64,000 nucleotides of DNA from Enterocloster asparagiformis (lineage in GTDB: Bacteria; Bacillota; Clostridia; Lachnospirales; Lachnospiraceae). The first letter of the stretch is position 1; every line of letters begins with the position of its first letter. Under the pieces are notes generated by a model. The model did no database searches. It was not told where the DNA came from and saw only the letters and a program-made list of their open reading frames with translations. Shown here in pieces: positions 1 through 13,279 of the stretch. The stretch covers positions 62,001 to 126,000 of the forward strand of contig JAGZSY010000018.1 of assembly GCA_018380885.1 (NCBI GenBank), given 5' to 3'. A program made the position numbers and the translations under genes.

Positions 1-2
1 AC

Positions 3-176
3 TACGGAGCCAGCCACGTGGAGCTGATCCGCGGCTTTTACGAGACCCTGGCCGGGGGAGAGGACACCTGCGTGAGCATCCAGGAGGACAAGGTGATCCC
101 GCTGATCGAGGCGATCCGCAGGTCCTCCCTGGAAGGCAGAACCATTATGTGGAAGGAGATGGAAGAACATGAGTGA
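3..176 (+). CDS. Gfo/Idh/MocA-type oxidoreductase, C-terminal end (partial)
   Basis: The window opens inside a reading frame that ends at a TGA at 174-176. The last 57 residues include a helix rich in E/L/R and end in RTIMWKEMEEHE. That tail resembles the C-terminal helix of sugar-type Gfo/Idh/MocA dehydrogenases, which oxidise sugars or inositols with NAD(P). The stop overlaps the next start by 8 bp, so it belongs to the same operon as the two TIM-barrel isomerase genes, a pairing common in sugar and inositol catabolism. The catalytic and nucleotide-binding parts lie outside the window, so the family call rests on a short tail and the context. Confidence 0.6.
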   Translation, partial: YGASHVELIRGFYETLAGGEDTCVSIQEDKVIPLIEAIRRSSLEGRTIMWKEMEEHE

Positions 177-1035
177 AGCGAGAAAAGGAGCGCCGAAAAT
201 TGCGCTCAACATGTCCATGGTGAAAACGATTATGTGGGACAAGGGGCCGGACTACACCTTTGAGCGGGTGAAGGAGGCCGGGCTTTCCTACTTTGAGCTG
301 TCCCAGGTGGACATGACGGACGAGTTCATCGACCGGACCCTGGAGGCATCCGCGAAGCACGGCGTGACCGTGATGTCCACCAGCTTAAACTACAAGCCCC
401 TGTTCGGGCCAAACGCCAAGGGCTTTGACATTGAGCGGGATTTAGAGCGCATCATCGAGGCCAACAAGCGCCTGGGCGTGACCTATGTGCGGGATTCCCT
501 GATTCCCAGAATCTGTATCCACAGCGAGGAGGGCTACTACAAGGCGGCCGAGGATTTAAACCGCTACGGCAGGCTGTTAAAGGAGCAGGGCTTAAAGCTG
601 TACTACCACAACCATCACTTTGAGTTTGAGAAATTTAACGGCAAGACCGGCTTCGAGCTGCTGGTGGAGAACACGGACCCGGAGCTGGTGGGCTTTGAGA
701 TCGACGTGCATTGGATTCAGCGCGCGGGCAACGATCCGGTAAAGTGGATCGAGCGCCTGGCCGGGAGAGAGGACATGGTGCACTTAAAGGATTACCGCAT
801 CTACTTCCCGGACGGCGAGCCGTCCCAGGAGATTTTCCACCGGGAGCAGTGCATCCAGTTCGCGGAGATCGGCGAGGGCAACCTGGACATGAAGGCGATC
901 ATCGAGGCCTCGGTGAAGGGCGGCGCCATCTATCTGCCCATCGAGCAGGACCAGACCTACGGCAGGGATCCCTTCGACTGCATCCGCACCAGCGTGAAGA
1001 ACATCCGCGACATGGGCTTTGGCGAGTACCTGTAA
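169..1035 (+). CDS. Sugar phosphate isomerase/epimerase (xylose isomerase-like TIM barrel)
   Basis: A 288-residue protein of the AP endonuclease family 2 / xylose-isomerase-like TIM-barrel group (IolE, IolI, tagatose epimerase relatives). Metal-ligand positions expected for the fold are visible: the YYHNHHFEFEKF segment near residue 145, the GFEIDVHWIQRAG strand near 177, VHLKDY near 204 and the late LPIEQDQ strand. Such enzymes isomerise, epimerise or dehydrate sugars in the cytoplasm using a divalent metal. The start overlaps the preceding dehydrogenase tail by 8 bp, and a second barrel gene follows 12 bp downstream, so the three are co-transcribed. The substrate cannot be told from sequence. 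Confidence 0.85.
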   Translation: MSEARKGAPKIALNMSMVKTIMWDKGPDYTFERVKEAGLSYFELSQVDMTDEFIDRTLEASAKHGVTVMSTSLNYKPLFGPNAKGFDIERDLERIIEANKRLGVTYVRDSLIPRICIHSEEGYYKAAEDLNRYGRLLKEQGLKLYYHNHHFEFEKFNGKTGFELLVENTDPELVGFEIDVHWIQRAGNDPVKWIERLAGREDMVHLKDYRIYFPDGEPSQEIFHREQCIQFAEIGEGNLDMKAIIEASVKGGAIYLPIEQDQTYGRDPFDCIRTSVKNIRDMGFGEYL

Positions 1036-1047
1036 GAGGAGGCGGCT

Positions 1048-1902
1048 ATGGGAAATGTTCTCCTGTCCGGCTTTGCGGACGAAATATCGCCGGATTTTAA
1101 CCGCCAGATCGAGGTTTTAAACCGCCTGGGTATGAAGTACATGGAAATCCGCGGGGTGGACAAGCGTGGGATCGACACGTATTCCGAGGCCGAGGCGCGG
1201 GAGATCAAGCGGCGCCTTGACGGCGGCGGAATCAGCGTCTCATCCCTGGCCTCCCCCATCGGAAAGATCGAGATCACCAAGGAATTTTCCGGCCATTTTG
1301 AGCATTTCAAGCACGTGGTGGAGCTGGCCCATATTCTGGATACGCGCTATATCCGCATGTTCAGCTTTTTCATCCCTGAAGGGGCGCGGGCCGACGACTA
1401 CCGTGCCCAGGTGTTCGAGCGCATGGGCGCCATGGTGTCCTACGCCCGGACTCAGGAGGTGGTTCTGCTCCACGAGAACGAGAAGGACATCTACGGCGAC
1501 AGCGCGGACCGCTGCCGCCTGCTGATGGACGAATTCTACGGGGACAGCTTCCGGGCGGTCTTTGACTTTGCAAACTTTATCCAGTGCGGGCAGAATGTCA
1601 AGCAGGCGTACGAAACCCTAAAGCCCTTTATCGAGTATGTGCACATCAAGGATGCGCGCATCGCGGACGGAACCATCGTGCCGGCCGGGGAGGGCGACGG
1701 GCGGATCGGGGAGATTCTCGGCGACCTGATTAGCAGCGGCTACCGGGGCTTTGTGTCCTTAGAGCCCCACCTGACGGAGTTCGAGGGCTTAAAGGGCCTG
1801 GAACGCGAGGGCGCAAGTCTGCAGGGGATGCGGAAAATGGACGGAGAGGAAGCGTTCACAACGGCCTTTAACGCTCTGGGAAGGATTCTGAAGGCGCTCT
1901 AA
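1048..1902 (+). CDS. Sugar phosphate isomerase/epimerase (second TIM-barrel paralogue)
   Basis: A 284-residue TIM-barrel protein of the same broad family as its upstream neighbour but clearly divergent. It opens with a GFADEISPDFNRQIEVL segment typical of hydroxypyruvate-isomerase-like barrels. Likely metal-binding strands are LLHENEKDIYGD, FDFANFIQCG, YVHIKDARIADG and VSLEPHLTEFEG. A ribosome-binding AGAGGAGG precedes the ATG. It lies 12 bp after the first isomerase gene and ends just before a strong hairpin terminator, so it closes the operon. Together with the dehydrogenase tail it suggests a sugar or polyol oxidation-isomerisation route. The substrate is unknown. Confidence 0.85.
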   Translation: MGNVLLSGFADEISPDFNRQIEVLNRLGMKYMEIRGVDKRGIDTYSEAEAREIKRRLDGGGISVSSLASPIGKIEITKEFSGHFEHFKHVVELAHILDTRYIRMFSFFIPEGARADDYRAQVFERMGAMVSYARTQEVVLLHENEKDIYGDSADRCRLLMDEFYGDSFRAVFDFANFIQCGQNVKQAYETLKPFIEYVHIKDARIADGTIVPAGEGDGRIGEILGDLISSGYRGFVSLEPHLTEFEGLKGLEREGASLQGMRKMDGEEAFTTAFNALGRILKAL

Positions 1903-1933
1903 AGCGATTTAATGCATATAATATATAACACAA

Positions 1934-1977
1934 AACCAGCCGGAATGGCCTCTGTTCAGACCATTCCAGCTGGTTTT
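1934..1977. terminator. Rho-independent terminator, possibly bidirectional
   Basis: Long GC-rich hairpin: AACCAGCCGGAATGG pairs with CCATTCCAGCTGGTT (one mismatch) across a 12-base loop, followed by a T run. It sits between two convergent transcription units (isomerase operon and the minus-strand aldehyde dehydrogenase) and could end both. Confidence 0.85.
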
Positions 1978-2018
1978 TCTGCGCTTAAGCGGAAATGCAT
2001 CCGCCGGTTCCACCAGCG

Positions 2019-3455
2019 TTAAAACGGAAGCTGCGCCCGCGTATACTGCACCGTAATCCATTTAAGCTCAGTAAACTCATCGATGGAGTAGGAGCCGCCC
2101 TCGCGTCCCACGCCGCTGTTCTTCACGCCGCCGAAGGCTACGGTGGAGTTGTCGGACACGGTGGCGTTGTTGATGTGAACCATCCCGGCCTCCATGGCAA
2201 GGGACAGTTCCATGGCCTTCGAGAGGTCGTTGGTCAGCAGGGAGGAGGACAGGCCGTATTCGTTGTCGTTGCAGAGTCTCACCGCGTCCTCCGGGTCTCT
2301 GGCCCTGATAATGGAGGTGACCGGTCCGAAGCTCTCCTCGTAGAAGATGCGCATATCCGGCGTCACGTCCTTTAACACCGTGGGCTGGTAATAATTCCCC
2401 TCATGGGTGCCCCCGGTCAGAAGCACGGCGCCCTTGGACACGGCGTCCTCGATCTGGCTGTCGATGATGGCGCACTGTTCCTGCTTGATCAGAGGCCCGA
2501 TCACCGTGTCCATCTCATGGGGGTCCCCCACCTTCATGGTCTTTGCGTAGGCCGTGAATTTCTCGCAGAATTCGCCGTACACCGGCTCCTCCACGATCAG
2601 GCGGGAGGTGCACATACAGATTTGCCCCTGGTGGAAAAACGCTCCGAAACCGGCGATGCGCACCGCCTGGTCCAGATCGAAGTCTTTCAGCAGAATCAGC
2701 GGGTTTTTGCCGCCCATCTCCAGGGAATACTTTTTGAACAGCACGGACGCCTTGGCGGCGATGCCTTTGCCCACGGCGGTGGAGCCGGTGAAGGCCACCA
2801 TCTTGACCCGCGGATCATCCACCAGGCGGTTGCCCACCGCCTCGCCGGAGCCGGGGACCAGGTTGAATACGCCCGCGGGCAGACCGGCCGCGTCCAGCGC
2901 TTTGGCGATCATCACTCCGGATACCGGGGTGGCGCTGGCCGGCTTTAAGACAAAGGTGTTGCCCGCGGCCAGGGCGAATACGACCTTTTTCAAGGCCAGC
3001 AGCAGCGGGAAGTTGAAGGGGGCGATTCCGGCCACCACGCCGAAGGGAAGCCGGCGGATCATGGAGATTTCCCCGGGAGCCTGCTGCTGAATCTCACCGA
3101 ACACCCGGCGGCATTCGCCGGCGGCGGCCCGGAATAGGTCCACCGCGAACCCGGCCTCAAAGTAGGCCTTTCCGAAGGCGGAGCCGCTCTCGTCCATCAG
3201 CGCCGCCGCCACCTCGTCGATATGTTCCTGCATCCAGTCGCCGGCCTTCAGGAGAATCAGCTCCTTGTCGGCTGCGGGCGTAGCGGCCCAGGGCTTCCAG
3301 GCGCTGTCCGCCGCGGCGATGGCCTCCTCCACCTCGGCCTTGCCCGCAAAATGCACCTGGGCGTACACGGAGCCGTCAGCCGGGTTGATATCCGGGACAA
3401 CCGAACCAGTTACCGTATTTTTCCATTTTCCATTTATGTACAACTGATATTCCAT
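2019..3455 (-). CDS. NAD(P)-dependent aldehyde dehydrogenase (benzaldehyde dehydrogenase-like)
   Basis: A 478-residue ALDH-superfamily enzyme oxidising an aldehyde to the acid. Visible landmarks are the cofactor-binding FNFPLLLALKKV and LKPASATPVSG strands, the FTGSTAVGKGIA glycine motif, the general base in LEMGGKNPLILL, the nucleophile cysteine in HQGQICMCTSRLIVEE and the EESFGPV segment. The length is normal. On the minus strand it lies 12 bp downstream of a zinc alcohol dehydrogenase and is probably co-transcribed, which fits alcohol to aldehyde to acid conversion. Its similarity to benzaldehyde/aryl-aldehyde dehydrogenases is an impression from the sequence; the true substrate is open. 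Confidence 0.9.
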   Translation of the reverse strand: MEYQLYINGKWKNTVTGSVVPDINPADGSVYAQVHFAGKAEVEEAIAAADSAWKPWAATPAADKELILLKAGDWMQEHIDEVAAALMDESGSAFGKAYFEAGFAVDLFRAAAGECRRVFGEIQQQAPGEISMIRRLPFGVVAGIAPFNFPLLLALKKVVFALAAGNTFVLKPASATPVSGVMIAKALDAAGLPAGVFNLVPGSGEAVGNRLVDDPRVKMVAFTGSTAVGKGIAAKASVLFKKYSLEMGGKNPLILLKDFDLDQAVRIAGFGAFFHQGQICMCTSRLIVEEPVYGEFCEKFTAYAKTMKVGDPHEMDTVIGPLIKQEQCAIIDSQIEDAVSKGAVLLTGGTHEGNYYQPTVLKDVTPDMRIFYEESFGPVTSIIRARDPEDAVRLCNDNEYGLSSSLLTNDLSKAMELSLAMEAGMVHINNATVSDNSTVAFGGVKNSGVGREGGSYSIDEFTELKWITVQYTRAQLPF

Positions 3456-3467
3456 AGAACGTACCTC

Positions 3468-4562
3468 CTAGTTCATTTTCAGCAGGGCCTTGATCACCTT
3501 GCCGCTGTGTGAGGCGTGGAACGCCTCGTTGATGTCGTTGAAATCATAGACGTGGATCAGGCGGTCAAATGGGAAACGACCCTCTTTATAATAGGAAATT
3601 AACTGGGGAATGAACAGCTTCGGGTTGGAGTCGCCCTCCACGATGCCGATTAAGGACTTGCCCTCGCCCATCAGCTCCGCCTGGACGTTGATGGTCAGGT
3701 CGCCTGTGACGCCGAGAACCACGGCGGTGCCCAGGAATTTCACGCTGGCCAGGGCCTTTTTTACCATGTCCGGCACGCCGCTGGTATCGATGGCGTAGTC
3801 CGCGCCGCCGTCGGTGATCTTCTTGATCTCGGCCACCACGTCGCCGCAGGTTTTGCGGTTGATGCCGTGGGTTGCGCCAAGCTCTTTGGCTAAGGCCAGG
3901 CTCTCCTCGTTGCCGCTGACGGCAATGATGTTTTTGCACGGGCACAGGTGCGCCGCCATGATGGCGCTCATGCCCACCGTGCCGCAGCCGAACACCACCA
4001 GGCTGGAGCCCATGCCGGGCTTAAGACGGTTTAAGACCGCGCCCGCGCCGGTCTGGATGCCGCAGCCTAAGGGGCCCAGGATCTCCAGATTCAGATCCTG
4101 ATCCACGCGGATGATGCTGTTCTTGTGGACCACGGAGTAGGTGGCGAAGGAGGACTGGCCGAAAAAGGAGGATACCTCCTGTCCGTCCTTGGACAGGCGC
4201 TTGGTGCCGTCGCTCATGACGCCGCCGAAGTTGATCGCGTTAAAATTTTCGCATGCGTAAGGCCTTCCCGCCAGGCAATTGTCGCAATGGCCGCAGGAAC
4301 CGAAGGAAAACACCACGTGATCCCCAGGCTCGAATTCGGTGACGCCGGGGCCCACCTTCTCCACGATTCCGCAGCCCTCGTGTCCCAGCACCGCGGGAAG
4401 CGGGACCGGAATCATCTGCTGCTGCGCCACCTCATCTGTATGGCAGACCCCGCTGGCAACGATTTTTACCATTACCTCGCCTTCGCGGGGGTCCTGCAGT
4501 TCTAACTCTTCAAACTGAAAGGGCTGCCCTTTCTCCCGCACAACTGCTGCTGTTATTTTCAT
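3468..4562 (-). CDS. Zinc-dependent alcohol dehydrogenase (aryl-alcohol dehydrogenase-like)
   Basis: A 364-residue medium-chain zinc alcohol dehydrogenase. Catalytic zinc ligands are in GVCHTDE and GHEGCGIV, structural zinc cysteines in CGHCDNCLAGRPYAC, and the Rossmann motif in VVFGCGTVGMSA. The GCGIQTGAGAVLNRLKPG segment is typical of benzyl/aryl-alcohol dehydrogenases. The start is placed at 4562 because a GGAGGTG lies 8 bases upstream; a longer frame begins at 4595 but lacks a site. It is first in a two-gene minus-strand unit with the aldehyde dehydrogenase. It probably interconverts an aromatic or long-chain alcohol and aldehyde with NAD. The substrate is inferred only from family resemblance. 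Confidence 0.88.
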   Translation of the reverse strand: MKITAAVVREKGQPFQFEELELQDPREGEVMVKIVASGVCHTDEVAQQQMIPVPLPAVLGHEGCGIVEKVGPGVTEFEPGDHVVFSFGSCGHCDNCLAGRPYACENFNAINFGGVMSDGTKRLSKDGQEVSSFFGQSSFATYSVVHKNSIIRVDQDLNLEILGPLGCGIQTGAGAVLNRLKPGMGSSLVVFGCGTVGMSAIMAAHLCPCKNIIAVSGNEESLALAKELGATHGINRKTCGDVVAEIKKITDGGADYAIDTSGVPDMVKKALASVKFLGTAVVLGVTGDLTINVQAELMGEGKSLIGIVEGDSNPKLFIPQLISYYKEGRFPFDRLIHVYDFNDINEAFHASHSGKVIKALLKMN

Positions 4563-4597
4563 AACAATTTCACCTCCATATGCAGATTTGTTCATTC

Positions 4598-4625
4598 ATT
4601 ATAACACAATCCATTAAAATGTAAA
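4598..4625 (-). promoter_or_regulatory. Promoter of the alcohol/aldehyde dehydrogenase pair
   Basis: On the minus strand TTTACA and TATAAT are separated by 16 bases, ending about 35 bases before the ATG at 4562. The surrounding 4600-4680 stretch is strongly AT-rich. No clear operator was recognised. Confidence 0.6.
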
Positions 4626-4765
4626 TAGAAAATGAAATAATTAAATAATTATCAGACTTTATTACAAAAATTTACTAATCTAAAGATTGACGATGAAAAA
4701 TTAACCAAATTGTCGGATATCCAACAACAATCGCCCGCAGGCTTTGCCAGCGGCCCATTGTATTC

Positions 4766-4818
4766 AAAAAAAAGAAGCTGCCGCTTCCACGGATGTATCC
4801 GTGTCTGCGACAGCTTCT
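4766..4818 (-). terminator. Rho-independent terminator of the small membrane protein gene
   Basis: On the minus strand AGAAGCTG and CAGCTTCT form the outer stem, with an inner CACGGAT/ATCCGTG hairpin between them, followed by a run of eight T. It lies just past the stop codon of the gene at 4829-5308. Confidence 0.8.
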
Positions 4819-4828
4819 GATCTGTCCA

Positions 4829-5308
4829 TCATTTCTTTGTCTCGTCTTTTTTCTTCTTATCCCGTTTGAACCTTGCAAAAAATCCCTTTTTCTTGGCCGG
4901 AGCCGGAACCGCGCCGCCGCGCACGCTCTTGATCTGGGTTATGTAAATTCCGCTCATAACCACCTTGGCCTCAGTCTTTACCGGAAGGGACTGGAAAACG
5001 CGCTCATCCGCCATCAGGGTCATCACCTTGGGACCGATCTTGGCCTTCACGATCGGCACCTTGGCCCAGCGCATATACTTGGGCGTCTGGTCGACTACCA
5101 TCTTGGGAAGTCCGGCCTGCGTGATCTTCATTTTCTTCTTGTCGATAACCAGTAGGGAAACGGTCTGGGCCGCCGCATCGATTAACGCCTGCTGCTCCAC
5201 CTGGCGCTTCTGGAGCTTGTTCCCCATAAAATAGAGAATAGCCAGAATGATGACGGCAATCACAAGAATGACAAGTACAACGTTTAAAACAATTTGCAGT
5301 GTGGGCAT
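4829..5308 (-). CDS. Hypothetical membrane-anchored protein with basic C-terminus
   Basis: A 159-residue protein I do not recognise. It has one N-terminal membrane segment (about residues 7-27, IVLNVVLVILVIAVIILAIL), then a soluble region with repeated short beta-like stretches (VSLLVIDKKKMKI, AKIGPKVMTLM, AKVVMSGIYITQI) and a very basic tail rich in KKK. The arrangement suggests a cytoplasmic domain tethered to the membrane, but orientation is uncertain. An AGGTATTTTT-type leader precedes the ATG. It is a single-gene unit divergent from rpoB with its own terminator. It looks like a conserved Clostridia family, an impression that cannot be verified here. Confidence 0.75.
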   Translation of the reverse strand: MPTLQIVLNVVLVILVIAVIILAILYFMGNKLQKRQVEQQALIDAAAQTVSLLVIDKKKMKITQAGLPKMVVDQTPKYMRWAKVPIVKAKIGPKVMTLMADERVFQSLPVKTEAKVVMSGIYITQIKSVRGGAVPAPAKKKGFFARFKRDKKKKDETKK

Positions 5309-5426
5309 AAAAATACCTCCAACCTTATTAATATAAAGCTTGTCCCCTGGTTAAATGTTTCACGTGCCCAAAAGACATTCTATAATAGTATATCATTTCT
5401 GTAATGGAAATGCAAGCAAAAAATGC

Positions 5427-5455
5427 TTGACACCTTGACAAGGCTATGATATTAT
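5427..5455 (+). promoter_or_regulatory. Sigma-A promoter of rpoBC
   Basis: TTGACA at 5427-5432 and TATTAT at 5450-5455 with an ideal 17-base spacer. This gives a leader of about 140 bases before the canonical rpoB ATG at 5601. The leader contains a small TGGGC/GCCCA hairpin near 5480. No ribosomal protein L10/L7 genes lie upstream, so rpoBC here has its own promoter. Confidence 0.8.
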
Positions 5456-5600
5456 GGAGTGTGCACTATTGTGGCAAGGTGGGCTTTTTGCGCCCAATTC
5501 TGCCCAATTTTGGAACGAAACGTAACCGCGTGTCTTTTTTTGGAAAATATGGACGCGTACACTGTTACAATGATTAAAGAAAACAGGGGTGAAAACGTCA

Positions 5601-5726
5601 ATGGAGAAAAGCAGAATACGTCCGGTACCGGCCGGGAAAAGCGTAAGAATGAGCTACTCAAGACAGAAAGAAGTTCTTGAGATGCCAAACCTGGTTCTTA
5701 AAAGAAGGACTGAAGGAAGCTTTTGA
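5601..5726 (+). pseudogene. rpoB: Out-of-frame 5' fragment of rpoB (canonical start)
   Basis: An ATG at 5601, preceded by AGGGGTG, begins MEKSRIRPVPAGKSVRM and continues through [15 protein letters not shown]. This is the canonical N-terminus of Firmicutes RpoB. After MPNLV the frame reads LKRRTEG and stops at 5724-5726. The rest of RpoB resumes with [11 protein letters not shown] one frame over. Related proteins have about nine residues (consensus EVQKNSYQ-like) between these points. The junction lies at a TGGTTC that would occur at both edges of the missing stretch, which fits a 29-bp deletion between short direct repeats. It may be a real lesion, a sequencing or assembly error, or be bypassed by an internal start. 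Confidence 0.75.
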
Positions 5727-8700
5727 TGATATCTCTCCGATTGCAGACTTTGCGGGTCACCTGAGTCTGGAATTCGTTGACTTTACACTTTGCAAGGATG
5801 ATGTCAAATACACCATCGAGGAGTGTAAAGAGCGGGATGCAACTTACGCCGCACCACTAAAGGTAAAGGTAAGACTGTACAACAAAGATAAAGATGAAAT
5901 GAATGAACACGAGATTTTCATGGGCGACCTGCCTCTGATGACGGATACCGGATCATTCGTGATCAACGGTGCCGAGCGTGTTATTGTCAGCCAGTTAGTG
6001 CGTTCCCCTGGTATCTACTACGGCATCGGTCATGACAAGGTCGGCAAGGAGCTGTTCACCTGCACGGTGATTCCCAACCGCGGAGCGTGGCTGGAGTACG
6101 AGACTGATTCCAATGACGTATTCTATGTGCGTGTGGACAGAACCCGCAAGGTTCCGGTAACCGTGCTGATCCGCGCACTGGGCTATGGCACGAACGCTGA
6201 AATTCTCGATCTGTTTGGCGAAGAACCCAAATTGCTGGCCAGCTTTGGTAAGGACACCTCTGACAACTACCAGGATGGCTTATTAGAGTTATATAAGAAG
6301 ATCCGCCCCGGTGAGCCCTTATCCGTTGACAGCGCAGAGAGCCTGTTAAATAGTATGTTCTTTGACCCCAGAAGATACGATTTGGCGAAGGTTGGCCGCT
6401 ATAAATTCAACAAGAAGCTGTCGTTTAAGAACCGCTTAAACGGCCAGACCCTGGCAGAGGACGTGGTGGACACCTCCACCGGCGAGATTCTGGCGGAGGC
6501 CGGCACCAAGGTGGATAAGAACCTGGCGGCCCAGATTCAGAACTGCGCTGTTCCCTTCGTGTGGGTGGACGGCCCCACCAGAAAGCAGAAGGTTTTATCC
6601 AACATGATGGTGGACCTGGCTGCGTATGTGTCCTTCGACCCCGAGGAAGTGGGCGTTACCGAGTTAGTATATTACCCGGCGCTGGCAGCTATCCTGGCAG
6701 AAGCTGGCACCGAGGACACGGAGGCTTTGAAGGAAGCGCTCCGCAAGAATATCCACGACCTGATTCCCAAGCATATCACCAAGGAAGATATCATCGCTTC
6801 CATCAACTATAATATGCACCTGGAAGAGGAAGTGGGAAATGCCGACGACATCGACCATCTGGGCAACCGCCGTATCCGCGCGGTTGGCGAGCTGCTGCAG
6901 AACCAGTACCGCATCGGCTTATCCCGTATGGAGCGCGTGGTCAGAGAGCGTATGACAACCCAGGACATGGACGGAATTACGCCCCAGTCCCTGATCAATA
7001 TCAAGCCCGTGACCGCGGCGGTGAAGGAGTTCTTCGGAAGCTCCCAGCTGTCCCAGTTCATGGACCAGAACAACCCTCTGGCTGAGCTGACCCACAAGCG
7101 GCGTCTGTCCGCCCTGGGCCCCGGCGGCCTGTCCAGAGACCGCGCCGGATTCGAGGTGCGAGACGTACACTACACCCATTACGGCCGCATGTGCCCCATC
7201 GAGACCCCCGAGGGTCCCAACATCGGTCTGATCAACTCCCTGGCGACCTACGCCCGGGTGAACCAGTACGGCTTCATCGAGGCCCCCTACCGCGTGGTGG
7301 ATAAGACCACGGACCCGGCTAACCCCAGGGTAACGGACGAGGTGGTTTACCTGACCGCAGACGAGGAGGATAATTTCGTGGTGGCCCAGGCGAACGAAGC
7401 CCTGGACGAGGACGGCCACTTTGTTCACAACAACGTGTCCGGACGTTTCCGCACAGAGACATCCGAATTCCAGAAAAAAACCATCGACCTGATGGACGTA
7501 TCCCCCAAGATGGTGTTCTCCGTGGCTACGGCCATGATTCCCTTCCTGGAGAACGACGATGCGAACCGCGCGCTGATGGGATCCAACATGCAGCGTCAGG
7601 CCGTGCCGCTTCTGACCACCGAGGCCCCCGCTGTGGGCACCGGTATCGAGGGCAAGGCCGCCGTTGACTCCGGCGTGTGCGTGCTGGCAAGGAACGCCGG
7701 CGTGGTGACCCGCTCCGCTTCCAACGAGATCATCATCAAGCGTGATTCCGACGGAAACAAGGACATTTACCACCTGACCAAGTTCAAGAGAAGCAACCAG
7801 AGCAACTGCTACAACCAGAAGCCTATCGTATACAAGGGCGACCACGTGGAGGCCGGCGAGGTGATCGCAGACGGACCGTCCACGGCTCAGGGCGAGATCG
7901 CGCTGGGCAAGAACCCGCTGATCGGCTTTATGACCTGGGAAGGCTACAACTACGAGGACGCGGTTCTGCTGTCCGAGCGCCTGGTACAGGAGGACGTCTA
8001 CACCTCCATCCACATCGAGGAGTACGAGGCTGAGGCCCGCGACACTAAGCTGGGACCGGAGGAGATCACCCGCGACGTGCCCGGCGTGGGCGAGGACGCT
8101 TTGAAGGATCTGGACGAGCGCGGAATCATCCGCATCGGCGCTGAGGTCCGCGCGGGAGATATCCTGGTCGGAAAGGTAACGCCCAAGGGCGAGACCGAGC
8201 TGACCGCGGAGGAGCGCCTGCTGCGCGCCATCTTCGGCGAGAAGGCCAGAGAGGTCCGCGACACCTCCTTAAAGGTGCCCCACGGCGCCTACGGCATCAT
8301 CGTGGATGCCAAGGTATTTACCAGAGAGAACGGCGACGAGCTGGCGCCCGGCGTGAACGAGACTGTCCGCATCTACATTGCCCAGAAGCGTAAAATTTCC
8401 GTGGGCGATAAGATGGCAGGACGTCACGGAAACAAGGGTGTTGTGTCCCGCGTGCTGCCGGTGGAGGATATGCCTTTCCTGCCCAACGGACGTCCGCTTG
8501 ACATCGTGCTGAACCCCCTGGGCGTGCCGTCCCGTATGAATATCGGACAGGTACTGGAGATCCACTTAAGCCTTGCAGCCAAGGCGCTGGGCTTCAACGT
8601 TTCCACCCCGATCTTCGACGGCGCAAACGAGAACGACATTCAGGATACCCTGGAACTGGCCAACGATTACGTGAACCTTTCCTGGGAGGAATTTGAGACA

Positions 8701-9465
8701 AAATATAAAGACCTGATCAGGCCCGAGGTGATGGATTATCTGGGTTCCAACCTGGAACACCGCGAGCTCTGGAAGGGTGTGCCCATCAGCCGCGACGGTA
8801 AGGTGCGCCTGCGCGACGGACGGACCGGCGAGTTCTTCGACGGAGCCGTTACCATCGGACACATGCATTACCTGAAGCTGCACCATCTGGTAGACGACAA
8901 GATCCATGCCCGTTCTACCGGCCCCTACTCCCTGGTTACCCAGCAGCCTCTGGGCGGTAAAGCGCAGTTCGGCGGCCAGCGTTTCGGTGAGATGGAGGTT
9001 TGGGCTCTGGAGGCGTACGGCGCTTCCTACACACTGCAGGAGATCATGACCGTGAAATCCGACGACGTTGTGGGCCGTGTCAAGACCTACGAGGCCATCA
9101 TCAAGGGCGAGAACATTCCGGAGCCGGGCGTGCCCGAGTCCTTCAAGGTTCTGCTCAAGGAGATGCAGTCTCTGGGCCTGGACGTACAGGTGCTGCGCGA
9201 CGACGGAACGGAAGTGGAAATGGCCGAGAACATCGACTACGGCGATACCGAGCTGCGGGCCCTGCTGGAGGGCGACCGCCGGGTGAACGCCGAGGAGCCT
9301 CTCGGGGCTTACGGATACCAGGAGCAGGAATTCAAAAACAACGAGCTGGTGAGCGTGGAGGAAGAGGTTTCCGAGGTCATTGAGGACGACGAGTATACCT
9401 TGGACGACGACGTGGATCTGGTCGACGATGTGGACGATCTCGCTGACGACGGTGAAGAAGAATAA
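5677..9465 (+). CDS. rpoB: RNA polymerase beta subunit (5' end disrupted by apparent frameshift)
   Basis: Essential catalytic subunit of RNA polymerase. The open frame covers 1262 residues from [13 protein letters not shown] to an acidic tail ending ADDGEEE. The rifampicin region around [33 protein letters not shown] has the usual sensitive-type residues. Later landmarks include [15 protein letters not shown], the GYNYEDA segment, [13 protein letters not shown], and the C-terminal [24 protein letters not shown]. The canonical start at 5601 lies in another frame, so this frame formally begins at a TTG at 5677, which has no convincing ribosome-binding site. rpoC follows 18 bp later. The promoter is at 5427-5455. 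Confidence 0.95.
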   Translation: MRCQTWFLKEGLKEAFDDISPIADFAGHLSLEFVDFTLCKDDVKYTIEECKERDATYAAPLKVKVRLYNKDKDEMNEHEIFMGDLPLMTDTGSFVINGAERVIVSQLVRSPGIYYGIGHDKVGKELFTCTVIPNRGAWLEYETDSNDVFYVRVDRTRKVPVTVLIRALGYGTNAEILDLFGEEPKLLASFGKDTSDNYQDGLLELYKKIRPGEPLSVDSAESLLNSMFFDPRRYDLAKVGRYKFNKKLSFKNRLNGQTLAEDVVDTSTGEILAEAGTKVDKNLAAQIQNCAVPFVWVDGPTRKQKVLSNMMVDLAAYVSFDPEEVGVTELVYYPALAAILAEAGTEDTEALKEALRKNIHDLIPKHITKEDIIASINYNMHLEEEVGNADDIDHLGNRRIRAVGELLQNQYRIGLSRMERVVRERMTTQDMDGITPQSLINIKPVTAAVKEFFGSSQLSQFMDQNNPLAELTHKRRLSALGPGGLSRDRAGFEVRDVHYTHYGRMCPIETPEGPNIGLINSLATYARVNQYGFIEAPYRVVDKTTDPANPRVTDEVVYLTADEEDNFVVAQANEALDEDGHFVHNNVSGRFRTETSEFQKKTIDLMDVSPKMVFSVATAMIPFLENDDANRALMGSNMQRQAVPLLTTEAPAVGTGIEGKAAVDSGVCVLARNAGVVTRSASNEIIIKRDSDGNKDIYHLTKFKRSNQSNCYNQKPIVYKGDHVEAGEVIADGPSTAQGEIALGKNPLIGFMTWEGYNYEDAVLLSERLVQEDVYTSIHIEEYEAEARDTKLGPEEITRDVPGVGEDALKDLDERGIIRIGAEVRAGDILVGKVTPKGETELTAEERLLRAIFGEKAREVRDTSLKVPHGAYGIIVDAKVFTRENGDELAPGVNETVRIYIAQKRKISVGDKMAGRHGNKGVVSRVLPVEDMPFLPNGRPLDIVLNPLGVPSRMNIGQVLEIHLSLAAKALGFNVSTPIFDGANENDIQDTLELANDYVNLSWEEFETKYKDLIRPEVMDYLGSNLEHRELWKGVPISRDGKVRLRDGRTGEFFDGAVTIGHMHYLKLHHLVDDKIHARSTGPYSLVTQQPLGGKAQFGGQRFGEMEVWALEAYGASYTLQEIMTVKSDDVVGRVKTYEAIIKGENIPEPGVPESFKVLLKEMQSLGLDVQVLRDDGTEVEMAENIDYGDTELRALLEGDRRVNAEEPLGAYGYQEQEFKNNELVSVEEEVSEVIEDDEYTLDDDVDLVDDVDDLADDGEEE

Positions 9466-9483
9466 TAGAAGGGAGTATAGCTC

Positions 9484-13212
<3,729 letters not shown>

Positions 13213-13245
13213 GCCGGAGCTTTGAGATTTGAGAGATTTGTTGAG

Positions 13246-13279
13246 AGGCGGTCTGCTAGGGAGCAGGCCGCTTCTTTTA
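13246..13279 (+). terminator. Rho-independent terminator after rpoC
   Basis: GCGGTCTGCT pairs with AGCAGGCCGC around a 4-base loop, followed by TTCTTTT. It slightly overlaps the 3' end of the convergent kinase-like gene, which stops at 13277. Confidence 0.85.
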
